NCBI RefSeq assembly: GCF_001510895.1 | Contig: NZ_LPWA01000144.1 | Span: 1-32,783, forward strand | Length of the DNA stretch: 32,783 nucleotides | Direction of reading: 5' to 3' | Source of the DNA: Mesorhizobium loti | GTDB taxonomy: Bacteria; Pseudomonadota; Alphaproteobacteria; Rhizobiales; Rhizobiaceae | Part shown: piece by piece, positions 5,764 through 14,356 of the stretch | How the letters are laid out: each line of letters begins with the position of its first letter | Numbering within the stretch: the stretch's first letter is position 1 | The notes under the pieces: generated by a model | Told to the model about the DNA's origin: nothing | Database searches by the model: none | What the model saw: only the letters and a program-made list of their open reading frames with translations | Position numbers and translations under genes: made by a program

Positions 5764-6776
5764 TGGCTGGCCACGGCGATGATCCTCACGCCGTTGGCGG
5801 ACTGGTCCGTCACATTCCGGTCCTCCTTGCCGAAGTGCTGGAGGCGCTTGAGCCCAAGGCGGGCGAGACGATCGTCGACGGGACGTTCGGCGCCGGCGGC
5901 TACACCAGCGCTATCCTCGAACGAGGCGCCTCGGTGGTGGCCATCGACCGCGATCCGGATGCGATCGTCGCGGGCAGGGCTCTTGAGCAGCAGGCCGGCG
6001 GCAGACTGAAGCTCGTCCAGGCGCCGTTCTCGACGCTGGACGAACATGTCGGGAGCGCCCACGGCGTCGTGCTCGACATCGGCGTTTCTTCCATGCAGCT
6101 CGACCAGGCCGAGCGCGGCTTTTCCTTCCGCGCCGACGGGCCGCTCGACATGCGCATGGCGCAGGCGGGCCTCTCCGCCGCCGACGTCGTCAACACCTTC
6201 AAGGCGGGCGACCTTGCCCGCATCTTCGGCTTCCTCGGCGAAGAGCGTCATGCCGGCCGTATCGCCCGCATGATCGAGGCCCGGCGCGAGAAGCGGCCTT
6301 TCGAGCGCACGCTCGATCTGGCCGACGCCATCGCTACCCATATCGGCCGCGCGCCGAAGGACAAGATCCATCCGGCCACCCGCGTCTTCCAGGCGTTGCG
6401 CATCTTCGTCAACGACGAGCTCGGCGAACTTGCGAGCGCGCTGTTCGCCGCCGAGCGGGTGCTGAAGCCCGGCGGGCGGCTTGCCGTGGTTACCTTTCAT
6501 TCGCTGGAAGATCGCATCGTCAAGCGCTTCATCGCCGATCGGGCCGAGGCAGCCAGCGGATCGCGTCATATGCCAGATGCGCCGGCTCGGCTGGCGACGT
6601 TCCGCAAGTCCGGCGGCGGGGTGACGCCGGAAGAGGCTGAGATCGCCGCCAATCCGCGCGCGCGCTCGGCCAGGCTGCGGGCGGCAATCCGCACCGACGT
6701 GCCGGCGCGAGCCGGCGACTTTTCGATTTTCGGCCTTCCAAAGCTTCCCGCCGTCGAGCGGCCGGGGGAGAGGTGA
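5760..6776 (+). CDS. rsmH: 16S rRNA (cytosine(1402)-N(4))-methyltransferase RsmH
   Basis: A 338-residue SAM-dependent methyltransferase (formerly MraW) that methylates N4 of C1402 in 16S rRNA at the ribosomal P site. The sequence shows HIPVLLAEVLEAL near the start, the SAM-binding VDGTFGAGGYT at about 39-49, VAIDRDPDA (about 60-68), DIGVSSMQLDQAERGFSF, and the C-terminal VTFHSLEDRIVKRF block. The start is the ATG at 5760 (or the adjacent ATG at 5763), within the mraZ stop. The frame is open far upstream across mraZ, but no start there has a ribosome-binding site or family support. The length is usual for the family. Confidence 0.97.
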   Translation: MMAGHGDDPHAVGGLVRHIPVLLAEVLEALEPKAGETIVDGTFGAGGYTSAILERGASVVAIDRDPDAIVAGRALEQQAGGRLKLVQAPFSTLDEHVGSAHGVVLDIGVSSMQLDQAERGFSFRADGPLDMRMAQAGLSAADVVNTFKAGDLARIFGFLGEERHAGRIARMIEARREKRPFERTLDLADAIATHIGRAPKDKIHPATRVFQALRIFVNDELGELASALFAAERVLKPGGRLAVVTFHSLEDRIVKRFIADRAEAASGSRHMPDAPARLATFRKSGGGVTPEEAEIAANPRARSARLRAAIRTDVPARAGDFSIFGLPKLPAVERPGER

Positions 6777-6780
6777 GCAC

Positions 6781-7176
6781 GTGTTTCGTACCAGCGACAT
6801 AGTCCTGATCGCCGTCATGGTCTCGGCGGCGGCCTTGACCTACAAGACCAAGCGCGAAGCCGAGGAGCAGTTGGCGACTGTGCAGAAGCTGCAGACGCAG
6901 ATCCGCTACGAGGAAGACACGATCGATCTTCTAAAGGCCGACTGGAGCCTGCTCACCCAGCCGGCGCGGCTGCAGAAGCTTGCCGAAATCTACAAGTCGC
7001 AGCTCGGGCTCGAGCCACTCAACGCCCGCCAGATCGGCGGTCTCGACGACGTACCCATGAAGCCGGTCAACATCGAGGACCTGTCGTCGCAGCGGCTCGG
7101 CGGCATGGCCGACAATTCCGGTAAAGAGCCCTCGAGCGGCAAGGATCCGGTGGTCACCGGGAGCACCGTGCAATGA
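6781..7176 (+). CDS. ftsL: Cell division protein FtsL
   Basis: A 131-residue bitopic membrane protein. Residues about 4-22 are a transmembrane helix with a very short cytoplasmic tail; residues about 24-65 are a predicted periplasmic coiled coil with heptad-like leucines; the last 50 or so residues look disordered. FtsL joins FtsQ and FtsB and helps activate the FtsW-FtsI septal synthase. The start is GTG at 6781, preceded by the strong ribosome-binding site GGGGGAGAGG (6764-6773) and only 4 nt after the rsmH stop. The sequence family diverges fast, so position and topology carry much of the call. It overlaps ftsI by 4 nt (ATGA). Confidence 0.9.
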   Translation: MFRTSDIVLIAVMVSAAALTYKTKREAEEQLATVQKLQTQIRYEEDTIDLLKADWSLLTQPARLQKLAEIYKSQLGLEPLNARQIGGLDDVPMKPVNIEDLSSQRLGGMADNSGKEPSSGKDPVVTGSTVQ

Positions 7177-8900
7177 TCGGCGGGCTTCCAAGGATCGGTA
7201 ACCTGCTGAAACGTCGAAAAAAGGTGGCCGAGGACGGCTCGATCGTCGTCGACGCCGCCCGAAAGGCGACCGGTGGCAAGGCCAAGACCCGCATCATCAT
7301 GACGATGGCGGTGTTCTTCACCATCTATTCGACGATTGCCGGCCGACTGGTCTATCTCGGCCTGCAGAACCCCGACATGTCGGGCGGTCCGCAAAGCCGG
7401 GTGACGGCCTCGCGGCCGGATATCGTCGACCGCAACGGCGAGGTGCTGGCGACCGACATCAAGACGGCGTCGCTGTTCGCCGAACCGCGCCGCATCGTCG
7501 ACGCCGACGAGGCGATCGAAAAACTGTCGACGGTGCTTCCCGAGATCGACTATGAGCAGACCTATCACAAACTGAAGAGCGGCGCCGGCTTCGTCTGGCT
7601 GCAGCGGCAGCTGACGCCGAAGCAGCAGGCCGACATCATGGCGCTCGGCATTCCGGGCCTCGGCTTCCGCACCGAAAAGCGCCGCTTCTATCCGAGCGGC
7701 GAGACGTCTTCCTACATTGTCGGGCTCACCAATGTCGACAACCAGGGCATCTCCGGCATGGAGAAGTATATCGACGACCAGGGCCTCACCGACCTGCAGG
7801 CGTCAGGACTGGCGGTGGCCAGGGATTTGAGGCCGGTGAAGCTGTCGATCGATCTGCGCGTCCAGCACGTGGTGCGCGACGAGGTTGCGACCGGCATGGA
7901 GCGGTTCCATGCGATCGCGGCCGGCGCCGTAGTGCTCAACGTCAAGACAGGCGAAGTGCTGGCTATGGCCTCGGTGCCGGATTTCGACCCCAACAACCCG
8001 TATAACGCCCAGGACAAGGACCGGCTGAACCGCATGTCGGCCGGCCTCTACGAGATGGGCTCGACCTTCAAGAGCTTCACCACAGCCATGGCGCTGGATT
8101 CCGGCAAGGTAACGCTGGAGAGCCGCTTCGACGCGTCGCGTCCGATCCGGATCGGCCGTCAGACCATTCACGACTTCCACGCCAAGGGCCGTGTGCTGTC
8201 GGTGCCGGAAGTGTTCATCTACTCGTCCAACATCGGTTCGGCCAGGGAGGCCGAGGCGGTCGGTATCGAAGGACATCGCGAATTCCTGCACCGGCTGGGC
8301 GTGCTCGAAAAAATGCAGACGGAATTGCCGGAAGTCGCGCGTCCGACCGAGCCCAAGGTCTGGAAGCAGGTCAATTCCATCACCATCGCCTTCGGCCATG
8401 GCGTGTCGACGACGCCCCTGCAGACGGCCGTAGGCTGCGCCGCGCTGATGAATGGCGGTTTTCTGATCGAGCCGACCTTCCTGCCGCGTACTGCCGAACA
8501 GGCGATGGAGGTGGCCAAGAAAGTGGTCAGCGAAAAAACCGTGCAATCGATGCGCTATCTCTACGCGCTCAACGCCGAGAAGGGTTCTGGCAAGAGCGCC
8601 AGGGTCCCGGGCTTCCGCGTCGGCGGCAAGACCGGCACGGCGGAAAAGGTCGTCAACGGCCGCTATTCCCATGAAAAGAATTTCAATGCCTTCGTCGCCG
8701 CTTTCCCGATGGACGATCCACAATATATCGTGCTCACGATCGCCGACGAGCCGAAGCCGGAAAAGCCCGGCATGGGCAACACGGCTGCCTCGAATGCGGG
8801 CGTCATGGCGGGCAACATCATCCGGCGCGCGGCTTCCATGCTTGGCGTGAAGCCAGATTTCAGCCATGAAAATGGTGCAACGCTGGTTTCCTATCAGTGA
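7173..8900 (+). CDS. ftsI: Peptidoglycan D,D-transpeptidase FtsI (PBP3)
   Basis: A 575-residue class B penicillin-binding protein that cross-links septal peptidoglycan with FtsW. It has a cytoplasmic tail (1-40), one transmembrane helix (about 41-63), a pedestal dimerisation region (about 78-215) and a C-terminal transpeptidase domain. The three penicillin-binding motifs are present: S297-x-x-K300 (GSTFK) with the acylated serine, S351-x-N353 (YSSN) and K486-T-G (GGKTGTAEK). It is translationally coupled to ftsL by the ATGA overlap at 7173. Nothing in the active site suggests altered beta-lactam binding. A 54-nt gap separates it from murE. Confidence 0.98.
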   Translation: MIGGLPRIGNLLKRRKKVAEDGSIVVDAARKATGGKAKTRIIMTMAVFFTIYSTIAGRLVYLGLQNPDMSGGPQSRVTASRPDIVDRNGEVLATDIKTASLFAEPRRIVDADEAIEKLSTVLPEIDYEQTYHKLKSGAGFVWLQRQLTPKQQADIMALGIPGLGFRTEKRRFYPSGETSSYIVGLTNVDNQGISGMEKYIDDQGLTDLQASGLAVARDLRPVKLSIDLRVQHVVRDEVATGMERFHAIAAGAVVLNVKTGEVLAMASVPDFDPNNPYNAQDKDRLNRMSAGLYEMGSTFKSFTTAMALDSGKVTLESRFDASRPIRIGRQTIHDFHAKGRVLSVPEVFIYSSNIGSAREAEAVGIEGHREFLHRLGVLEKMQTELPEVARPTEPKVWKQVNSITIAFGHGVSTTPLQTAVGCAALMNGGFLIEPTFLPRTAEQAMEVAKKVVSEKTVQSMRYLYALNAEKGSGKSARVPGFRVGGKTGTAEKVVNGRYSHEKNFNAFVAAFPMDDPQYIVLTIADEPKPEKPGMGNTAASNAGVMAGNIIRRAASMLGVKPDFSHENGATLVSYQ

Positions 8901-8954
8901 TTCTTGGGGCGCGCCGGCAACTGCGCGCTATTTTGTTGCGATGAACGGGACTCG

Positions 8955-10409
8955 ATGCATCTGAAAGATCTAGCCGGCATCCTGCCTGTCGAGGGAACAG
9001 CTTCCCCCGATCTGGAGGTCACCGGAATTTCCTCCGATTCCCGCCAGGTAAGACCGGGCGTCGTCTTCTTCGCGCTCGCAGGCAGCAAGGCGGATGGTTC
9101 GGCCTATGCCGTCGACGCCGCCGGCCGAGGTGCTGCCGCAATCGTCGCCGGCAAGGGTAACGCAATCTCCGGCCTGTCGATCCCGGTCCTTGCCGTGGAC
9201 GATCCGCGCCTTGCGCTGGCGTTGAGCGCGGCGCGCTTCTTCGGCAGGCAGCCGGAGACGATGGTTGCCGTCACGGGCACCAGCGGCAAGACATCGGTCG
9301 CAGCCTTTACCCGCCAGATCTGGGAGCAGGCCGGCCTTGCCGCCGCTTCGATCGGCACAACCGGTGTGGTGGCGCCTGGCCGCAACGAATATGGCTCGCT
9401 GACAACGCCGGATCCGGTGGCACTGCACAAGCTGCTGAAAGAGCTGGCCGATGCCGGCGTAACCCACGCTTCGATGGAAGCCTCCAGCCACGGGCTAGAC
9501 CAGCGCCGTCTCGACGGCGTCAAGCTGGCGGCCGGCGGCTTCACCAATCTCGGCCGCGACCACATGGACTACCATCCGACGGTCGAGGACTATCACTGTG
9601 CCAAGCTGCGCCTGTTCGACACGCTGCTGCCGAAGGGCGCCCCGGCGGTCGTCTTCGCCGATGACCCCTGGTCGGAGCCGACGATCAAAGCGGCGCGAAC
9701 AGCGGGCCTGAACGTGCTGACGGTCGGCCGCCACGGCGAATTCCTCACGCTGAAGCGCGTCGAGCACGAGCGGCGGCGCCAGCGTGCCGAGGTGGAAGCC
9801 GACGGCGTGCTTTACGAGATCGACCTGCCGTTAGCCGGTGATTTCCAGATCGCCAATGCGCTGGTTTCAGCCGGGCTCACCATCTCGACTGGAACATCTA
9901 TCGGCAAGGCCTTGGCGGCATTGGAGAAATTGAAGGGCGCGCCGGGCCGGCTCGATCTCGTCGGCACGACGGCGGCCGGCGCTCCGGTCTATGTCGACTA
10001 TGCGCACAAACCCGACGCGCTGGAGAACGTGCTGGCTTCGGTTCGCCCCTTCACCACGGGCCGCGTCGTCGTCGTGTTCGGCTGCGGCGGCGACCGCGAT
10101 CGCGGCAAGCGGCCGATCATGGGCGAGATCGCCTCCCGGCTCGCCGATGTCGTCATCGTCACCGACGATAATCCGCGCACGGAAATTCCCGAAACCATCC
10201 GCGCGGCCATCCTTGCCGCGGCGCCCGGCGCCATCGAGATCAGCGACCGCCGCAAGGCGATCCATGAGGCGGTGGCGATGCTTCACGCCGGCGACACGCT
10301 GATCGTTGCCGGCAAGGGGCATGAGGAAGGCCAGACGATCGGCACCGAAACCTTCCATTTCTCCGACCATGAGGAAGTGCGTGAGGCGCTCCAGGAGCAC
10401 GCCGCATGA
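8955..10409 (+). CDS. murE: UDP-MurNAc-L-Ala-D-Glu:meso-DAP ligase MurE
   Basis: A 484-residue cytoplasmic Mur ligase adding the third stem-peptide residue. The ATP loop GTSGKTS is at 108-114. The DNPR motif (405-408) is the known marker for meso-diaminopimelate specificity, as opposed to lysine enzymes, so the wall is the usual Gram-negative DAP type. The open frame extends upstream to a TTG at 8904, but the ATG at 8955 is chosen because it follows GGGA at a suitable distance and gives the standard MHLKDL start. The stop overlaps the murF ATG by 4 nt. Confidence 0.97.
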   Translation: MHLKDLAGILPVEGTASPDLEVTGISSDSRQVRPGVVFFALAGSKADGSAYAVDAAGRGAAAIVAGKGNAISGLSIPVLAVDDPRLALALSAARFFGRQPETMVAVTGTSGKTSVAAFTRQIWEQAGLAAASIGTTGVVAPGRNEYGSLTTPDPVALHKLLKELADAGVTHASMEASSHGLDQRRLDGVKLAAGGFTNLGRDHMDYHPTVEDYHCAKLRLFDTLLPKGAPAVVFADDPWSEPTIKAARTAGLNVLTVGRHGEFLTLKRVEHERRRQRAEVEADGVLYEIDLPLAGDFQIANALVSAGLTISTGTSIGKALAALEKLKGAPGRLDLVGTTAAGAPVYVDYAHKPDALENVLASVRPFTTGRVVVVFGCGGDRDRGKRPIMGEIASRLADVVIVTDDNPRTEIPETIRAAILAAAPGAIEISDRRKAIHEAVAMLHAGDTLIVAGKGHEEGQTIGTETFHFSDHEEVREALQEHAA

Positions 10410-11839
10410 GCTTGCTCTGGACAACGGAAGCACTCGTGGAGGCCATGGGCGGCAGGCCGATCGGCTCGCTGCCGGAAGGCATCACAGGCATCTCCATCGA
10501 CAGCCGCAGCCTCGAGCCGGGGAATGCCTTCTTCGCCATCAAGGGCGAGACGATGGACGGCCACGATTTCGCGACCGCGGCGGTGAAGGCAGGCGCTGCC
10601 GTGCTGGTCGTCGCCGAAGGCAAGCTGCCGTCGCTCGGCCGGCTGACGGCGCCGATGATTGTGGTGCAGGACGTGCTTGCGGCGCTTGAGAAACTCGGCG
10701 TTGCGGCGCGCGCCCGCTCAAAGGCGAAGATCATCGCGGTGACCGGCTCCGCGGGCAAGACGACGACCAAGGAAGCGCTGCGGCATGTGCTGTCGGCGGT
10801 GGGCAAGGTGCACGCCTCGGCGCAATCGTTCAACAATCATTGGGGTGTGCCGTTGACGCTCGCGCGCATGCCGCAAGACTGCAACTACGCGGTCTTCGAG
10901 ATCGGCATGAACCATCCGGGCGAGATCAGGCCGCTGGTCAAGATGGTCAGGCCGCATGTCGCGATCGTCACGCTGATTGCCGCCGCCCATCTCGGCTTCT
11001 TCAAGAATCTCGACGAGATCGCCATGGCCAAGGCCGAGATCTTCGAGGGGATCGAGCCCGGCGGCGCAGCGCTGCTCAACCGCGACGATCCGCGCTGGAA
11101 GCTGCTTGGGAAAATGGCGAAAGAGGCCGGTGTCGAGCATGTCTTCGGCTTCGGCGAAAACGCCCGCTCGGCGTTCCGCCTTGCCGCCTGCGAGCTTTAC
11201 GCCGACCATTCCGACATCGCCGTCAAGATCGGCAAAAAGGATGTGACGGCCCGCGTCGGGGCGCCTGGCCGCCACATCGTGCAGAATGTGCTGGCCGTGC
11301 TTGGCGCCGCGCAACTGGTCGGCGCCGACCTCGACAAGGTGGCGGCGGCCCTTGCAGACCTTTCGGCCGAGCGCGGGCGCGGCAGGCGCCACATTTTGCA
11401 CCATCCCAGCGGTCCGATCACGCTGATCGACGAAAGCTACAACGCAAATCCGGCTTCGATGGCGGCCGCCATGGCGCTGCTCAACGCCACGCCGGTATCG
11501 GGCGAGGGCAGGCGCATCGCCGTGCTCGGCGACATGCTGGAACTCGGCAGCCACTCGGCAAAACTCCATGCGGCGCTTGCCGAACTCATTGTCGGCACCG
11601 GGACGCGCAACGTCTTTCTCGGCGGCCCCGAGATGCGGGCGCTGGCCGACGTTCTGCCTTCCGATGTCGAAACCGAATACCGGGCAGGGGCGGAAGAACT
11701 GAAACCGGTCGTGATGTCGGCAGTCAGGCCCGGCGACGTGGTGATGGTCAAGTCGTCGAAAGGCATCGGATTTTCAAAGCTGGTCGAGGCATTGCTCGGC
11801 AAATTTCCGGCGGAAGCCACAACCATTGAACCGACCTGA
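10406..11839 (+). CDS. murF: UDP-MurNAc-tripeptide:D-Ala-D-Ala ligase MurF
   Basis: A 477-residue Mur ligase that adds the D-Ala-D-Ala dipeptide made by Ddl, completing the UDP-MurNAc-pentapeptide. The ATP loop GSAGKTT is at 114-120; the N-terminal domain shows ISIDSRSLEPGNAFFAIKG and the central domain NHPGEI and DESYNANPASM, both family blocks. It starts in the murE stop (ATGA overlap at 10406). Its own stop codon sits in the loop of a short hairpin at 11831-11845. The length and domain layout are ordinary. Confidence 0.97.
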   Translation: MSLLWTTEALVEAMGGRPIGSLPEGITGISIDSRSLEPGNAFFAIKGETMDGHDFATAAVKAGAAVLVVAEGKLPSLGRLTAPMIVVQDVLAALEKLGVAARARSKAKIIAVTGSAGKTTTKEALRHVLSAVGKVHASAQSFNNHWGVPLTLARMPQDCNYAVFEIGMNHPGEIRPLVKMVRPHVAIVTLIAAAHLGFFKNLDEIAMAKAEIFEGIEPGGAALLNRDDPRWKLLGKMAKEAGVEHVFGFGENARSAFRLAACELYADHSDIAVKIGKKDVTARVGAPGRHIVQNVLAVLGAAQLVGADLDKVAAALADLSAERGRGRRHILHHPSGPITLIDESYNANPASMAAAMALLNATPVSGEGRRIAVLGDMLELGSHSAKLHAALAELIVGTGTRNVFLGGPEMRALADVLPSDVETEYRAGAEELKPVVMSAVRPGDVVMVKSSKGIGFSKLVEALLGKFPAEATTIEPT

Positions 11840-11845
11840 GGTCGG
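11831..11845 (+). other. Hairpin with the murF stop codon as its loop
   Basis: CCGACC (11831-11836) and GGTCGG (11840-11845) pair perfectly, and the 3-nt loop TGA is the murF stop. No T-tract follows; the mraY ribosome-binding site GGGGGACGGA begins 5 nt later. It could affect termination or re-initiation, or be chance. Confidence 0.45.
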
Positions 11846-11865
11846 CCTCCGGGGGACGGAAGCGC

Positions 11866-12947
11866 ATGCTCACTTTACTCGTTGATTTCGCGGACAAGAT
11901 CTCGGCCTTCAATGTCTTCCGCTACATCACCTTTCGCACCGGCGGCGCGCTGATCACCTCGGCGCTGATCGTCTTCATCTTCGGACCGACCATCATCAAT
12001 TCGCTGCGGCTTCGGCAGGGCAAAGGCCAGCCGATCCGCGCCGACGGACCGCAGACGCATTTCAAGAAGGCCGGAACGCCGACCATGGGCGGACTGATGA
12101 TCCTGTCCGGCATCATCGGCTCCTCGCTTTTATGGGCGAACCTCTCCAGCATTTATGTCTGGGTGGTGCTGTTGGTCACCGTCGGCTTCGGCTCGATCGG
12201 CTTCTACGACGACTACCTCAAGGTCACCAAGCAGTCGCATCTGGCTTCTCCGGCAAGGCGCGGCTGGCGATCGAATTCGTCGTCGCCGGCATCGCCGCCT
12301 GGGTGATCATGCACAATGGCCAGGCGCCGTTCTCGTCCTCGCTGACCTTCCCCTTCGCCAAGGAATTCCTAGTCAATCTCGGTTGGTTCTTCGTGCCGTT
12401 CTCCTGCTTCGTCATCGTCGGCGCGGGCAATGCGGTGAACCTGACCGACGGCCTCGACGGGTTGGCGATCGTGCCGATCATGATCGCGGCAGCGTCCTTC
12501 GGCGTCATCGCCTACCTTTCCGGTAACGCGGTCTTCGCCGAATATCTGCAGATCCATTTCGTTCCCGGCACCGGCGAACTGGCGGTGGTGCTCGGCGCGG
12601 TGATCGGCGCCGGCCTCGGCTTCCTCTGGTTCAACGCACCGCCGGCCGCGATCTTCATGGGCGACACCGGCTCGCTGGCGATGGGGGGGCTGATCGGCAC
12701 CATCGCGGTCGCCACCAAGCACGAGATCGTGCTTGTCATCGTCGGCGGCCTGTTCGTTGTCGAGATCCTGTCGGTCATCATCCAGGTCGGCTACTTCAAG
12801 ATGACCGGCAAGCGCGTCTTCCTGATGGCGCCGATCCATCACCATTTCGAAAAGCTCGGCTGGACCGAGAGCCAGGTGGTGATCCGCTTCTGGATCATCG
12901 CCGTCATCCTGGCGCTGGTCGGCCTTTCCACCCTCAAGCTCAGATAG
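11866..12947 (+). CDS. mraY: Phospho-MurNAc-pentapeptide translocase MraY, frameshifted in this sequence
   Basis: MraY transfers phospho-MurNAc-pentapeptide to undecaprenyl phosphate, making lipid I at the inner membrane. The reading frame is open from the ATG at 11866 to Leu126 (12241-12243), including the catalytic DD of GFYDDYLK (about 112-119). It then continues one frame over from 12244: GFSGKARLAIEF, the NAVNLTDGLDGLA block, the FMGDTGSLAMGG block and MAPIHHHFEKLGW, to TAG at 12945-12947. Restoring one G in CTGGCTTC (12241-12248) to CTGGGCTTC gives an uninterrupted 360-residue protein, the size of E. coli MraY. Because mraY is essential and single copy in known bacteria, a base-call error is more likely than a true mutation. 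The ribosome-binding site is GGGGGACGGA (11851-11860). Confidence 0.95.
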
Positions 12948-12955
12948 GACATCGC

Positions 12956-14356
12956 TTGGTTCCCGCCGCTTCCTTTGCAGGCAAACGCGTTTCGCTCTTC
13001 GGGCTCGGTGGTTCGGGGATTGCCACCGCGCATGCGCTGATTGCGGTCGGCGCCGAGATCCTCGCCTGGGACGACAATCCGGACAGCGTCGCCAAGGCGG
13101 CCGCCGCAGGCATTGCGACCGGCGACCTGCGCGCCGCTGACTGGTCGCGCTTTGCGGCCTTCGTCTTGTCGCCCGGCGTGCCGCTCACACATCCGAAGCC
13201 GCATTGGGCGGTGGAGCTGGCGCGCGGAGCCGGCGTCGAGGTGATCGGCGACATCGAGCTGTTTTGCCGCGAACGCATCCAGCGGGCGCCGAGCGCGCCC
13301 TTCATCGCGATCACCGGCACCAACGGCAAATCGACGACAACCGCCCTGACGGCGCATATCCTGAGGTCGGCCGGGCGCGACACCCAGATGGGCGGCAATA
13401 TCGGCCGCGCCGTCATGACGCTCGATCCGCCCGAGCCCGAGCGGCACTATGTGGTGGAGTGTTCCTCCTATCAGATCGATCTCGCGCCCTCGATCAACCC
13501 GACCGCGGGCATCCTGCTCAACCTGACGCCCGACCATCTCGACCGGCACGGCACGATGGCGCATTACGCTTCGATCAAGGAAAGGCTGGTCGCCGGCAGC
13601 GACACCGCCATCATCGGCGTCGACGATTCCTGGTGCGCCCAGATCGCCGACCGGCTGGAGCGGGCAGGCCGCCAGGTCATCCGCATCTCCAAGCGCCTGC
13701 CGCTGACCGACGGCTACTTCGCCGACGGCACCAATCTGATGGAAGCCGTGCACGGCCGCTACAGCCGTGTCGCCTTCCTCGAAGGCATTGGCTCGCTGCG
13801 CGGCCAGCACAATGCGCAGAACGCGCTCGCCGCCGTCGCGGCCTGTCTCAGGATCGGCCTCGAGCTTGGCGAGATCCAGGCGGGGCTGGAAAGCTTCCCC
13901 GGGCTGGCCCACCGGATGGAACAGGTCGGCCGCAAGGACCATGTACTGTTCGTCAACGATTCCAAGGCAACCAATGCCGATGCGGCGGCACCAGCGCTGT
14001 CGAGCTTCAACCGCATCTATTGGATCGCCGGCGGCCTGCCCAAGGAGGGCGGCATCGAGCCGTTGCGCGGCTTCTTCCCGCGCATCGCCAAGGCCTATCT
14101 GATCGGCGAGGCAGCGCCTGCCTTTTCCGCGACGCTCGGCGAGGCCGTGCCTTACGAAATCTCCGGAACGCTGGCTGCCGCGGTCGAGCACGCCGCCCAT
14201 GACGCCGCGAGCGACACAGGCGGCGAGGCGGTGGTGCTGCTTTCGCCGGCCTGCGCCAGTTTCGATCAGTTCAAGAATTTCGAGGTTCGCGGCGAAGCCT
14301 TCAGGCAAGCTGCGACTGCTATTGATGGGGTGAAACCCATCGGAGGGACACGTTGA
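12956..14356 (+). CDS. murD: UDP-MurNAc-L-Ala:D-Glu ligase MurD
   Basis: A 466-residue Mur ligase adding D-glutamate as the second stem-peptide residue. The N-terminal Rossmann region has FGLGGSGIAT (about 15-24); the ATP loop GTNGKSTT is at 121-128; the SSYQIDL and LTPDHLDRHGTM blocks follow, and the C-terminal domain carries NDSKATNADA. The start appears to be TTG at 12956, 8 nt after the mraY stop with AGGAC just before it; no closer ATG or GTG keeps the nucleotide-binding N-terminus. The stop overlaps the ftsW ATG by one base (TGATG). Confidence 0.96.
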   Translation: MVPAASFAGKRVSLFGLGGSGIATAHALIAVGAEILAWDDNPDSVAKAAAAGIATGDLRAADWSRFAAFVLSPGVPLTHPKPHWAVELARGAGVEVIGDIELFCRERIQRAPSAPFIAITGTNGKSTTTALTAHILRSAGRDTQMGGNIGRAVMTLDPPEPERHYVVECSSYQIDLAPSINPTAGILLNLTPDHLDRHGTMAHYASIKERLVAGSDTAIIGVDDSWCAQIADRLERAGRQVIRISKRLPLTDGYFADGTNLMEAVHGRYSRVAFLEGIGSLRGQHNAQNALAAVAACLRIGLELGEIQAGLESFPGLAHRMEQVGRKDHVLFVNDSKATNADAAAPALSSFNRIYWIAGGLPKEGGIEPLRGFFPRIAKAYLIGEAAPAFSATLGEAVPYEISGTLAAAVEHAAHDAASDTGGEAVVLLSPACASFDQFKNFEVRGEAFRQAATAIDGVKPIGGTR

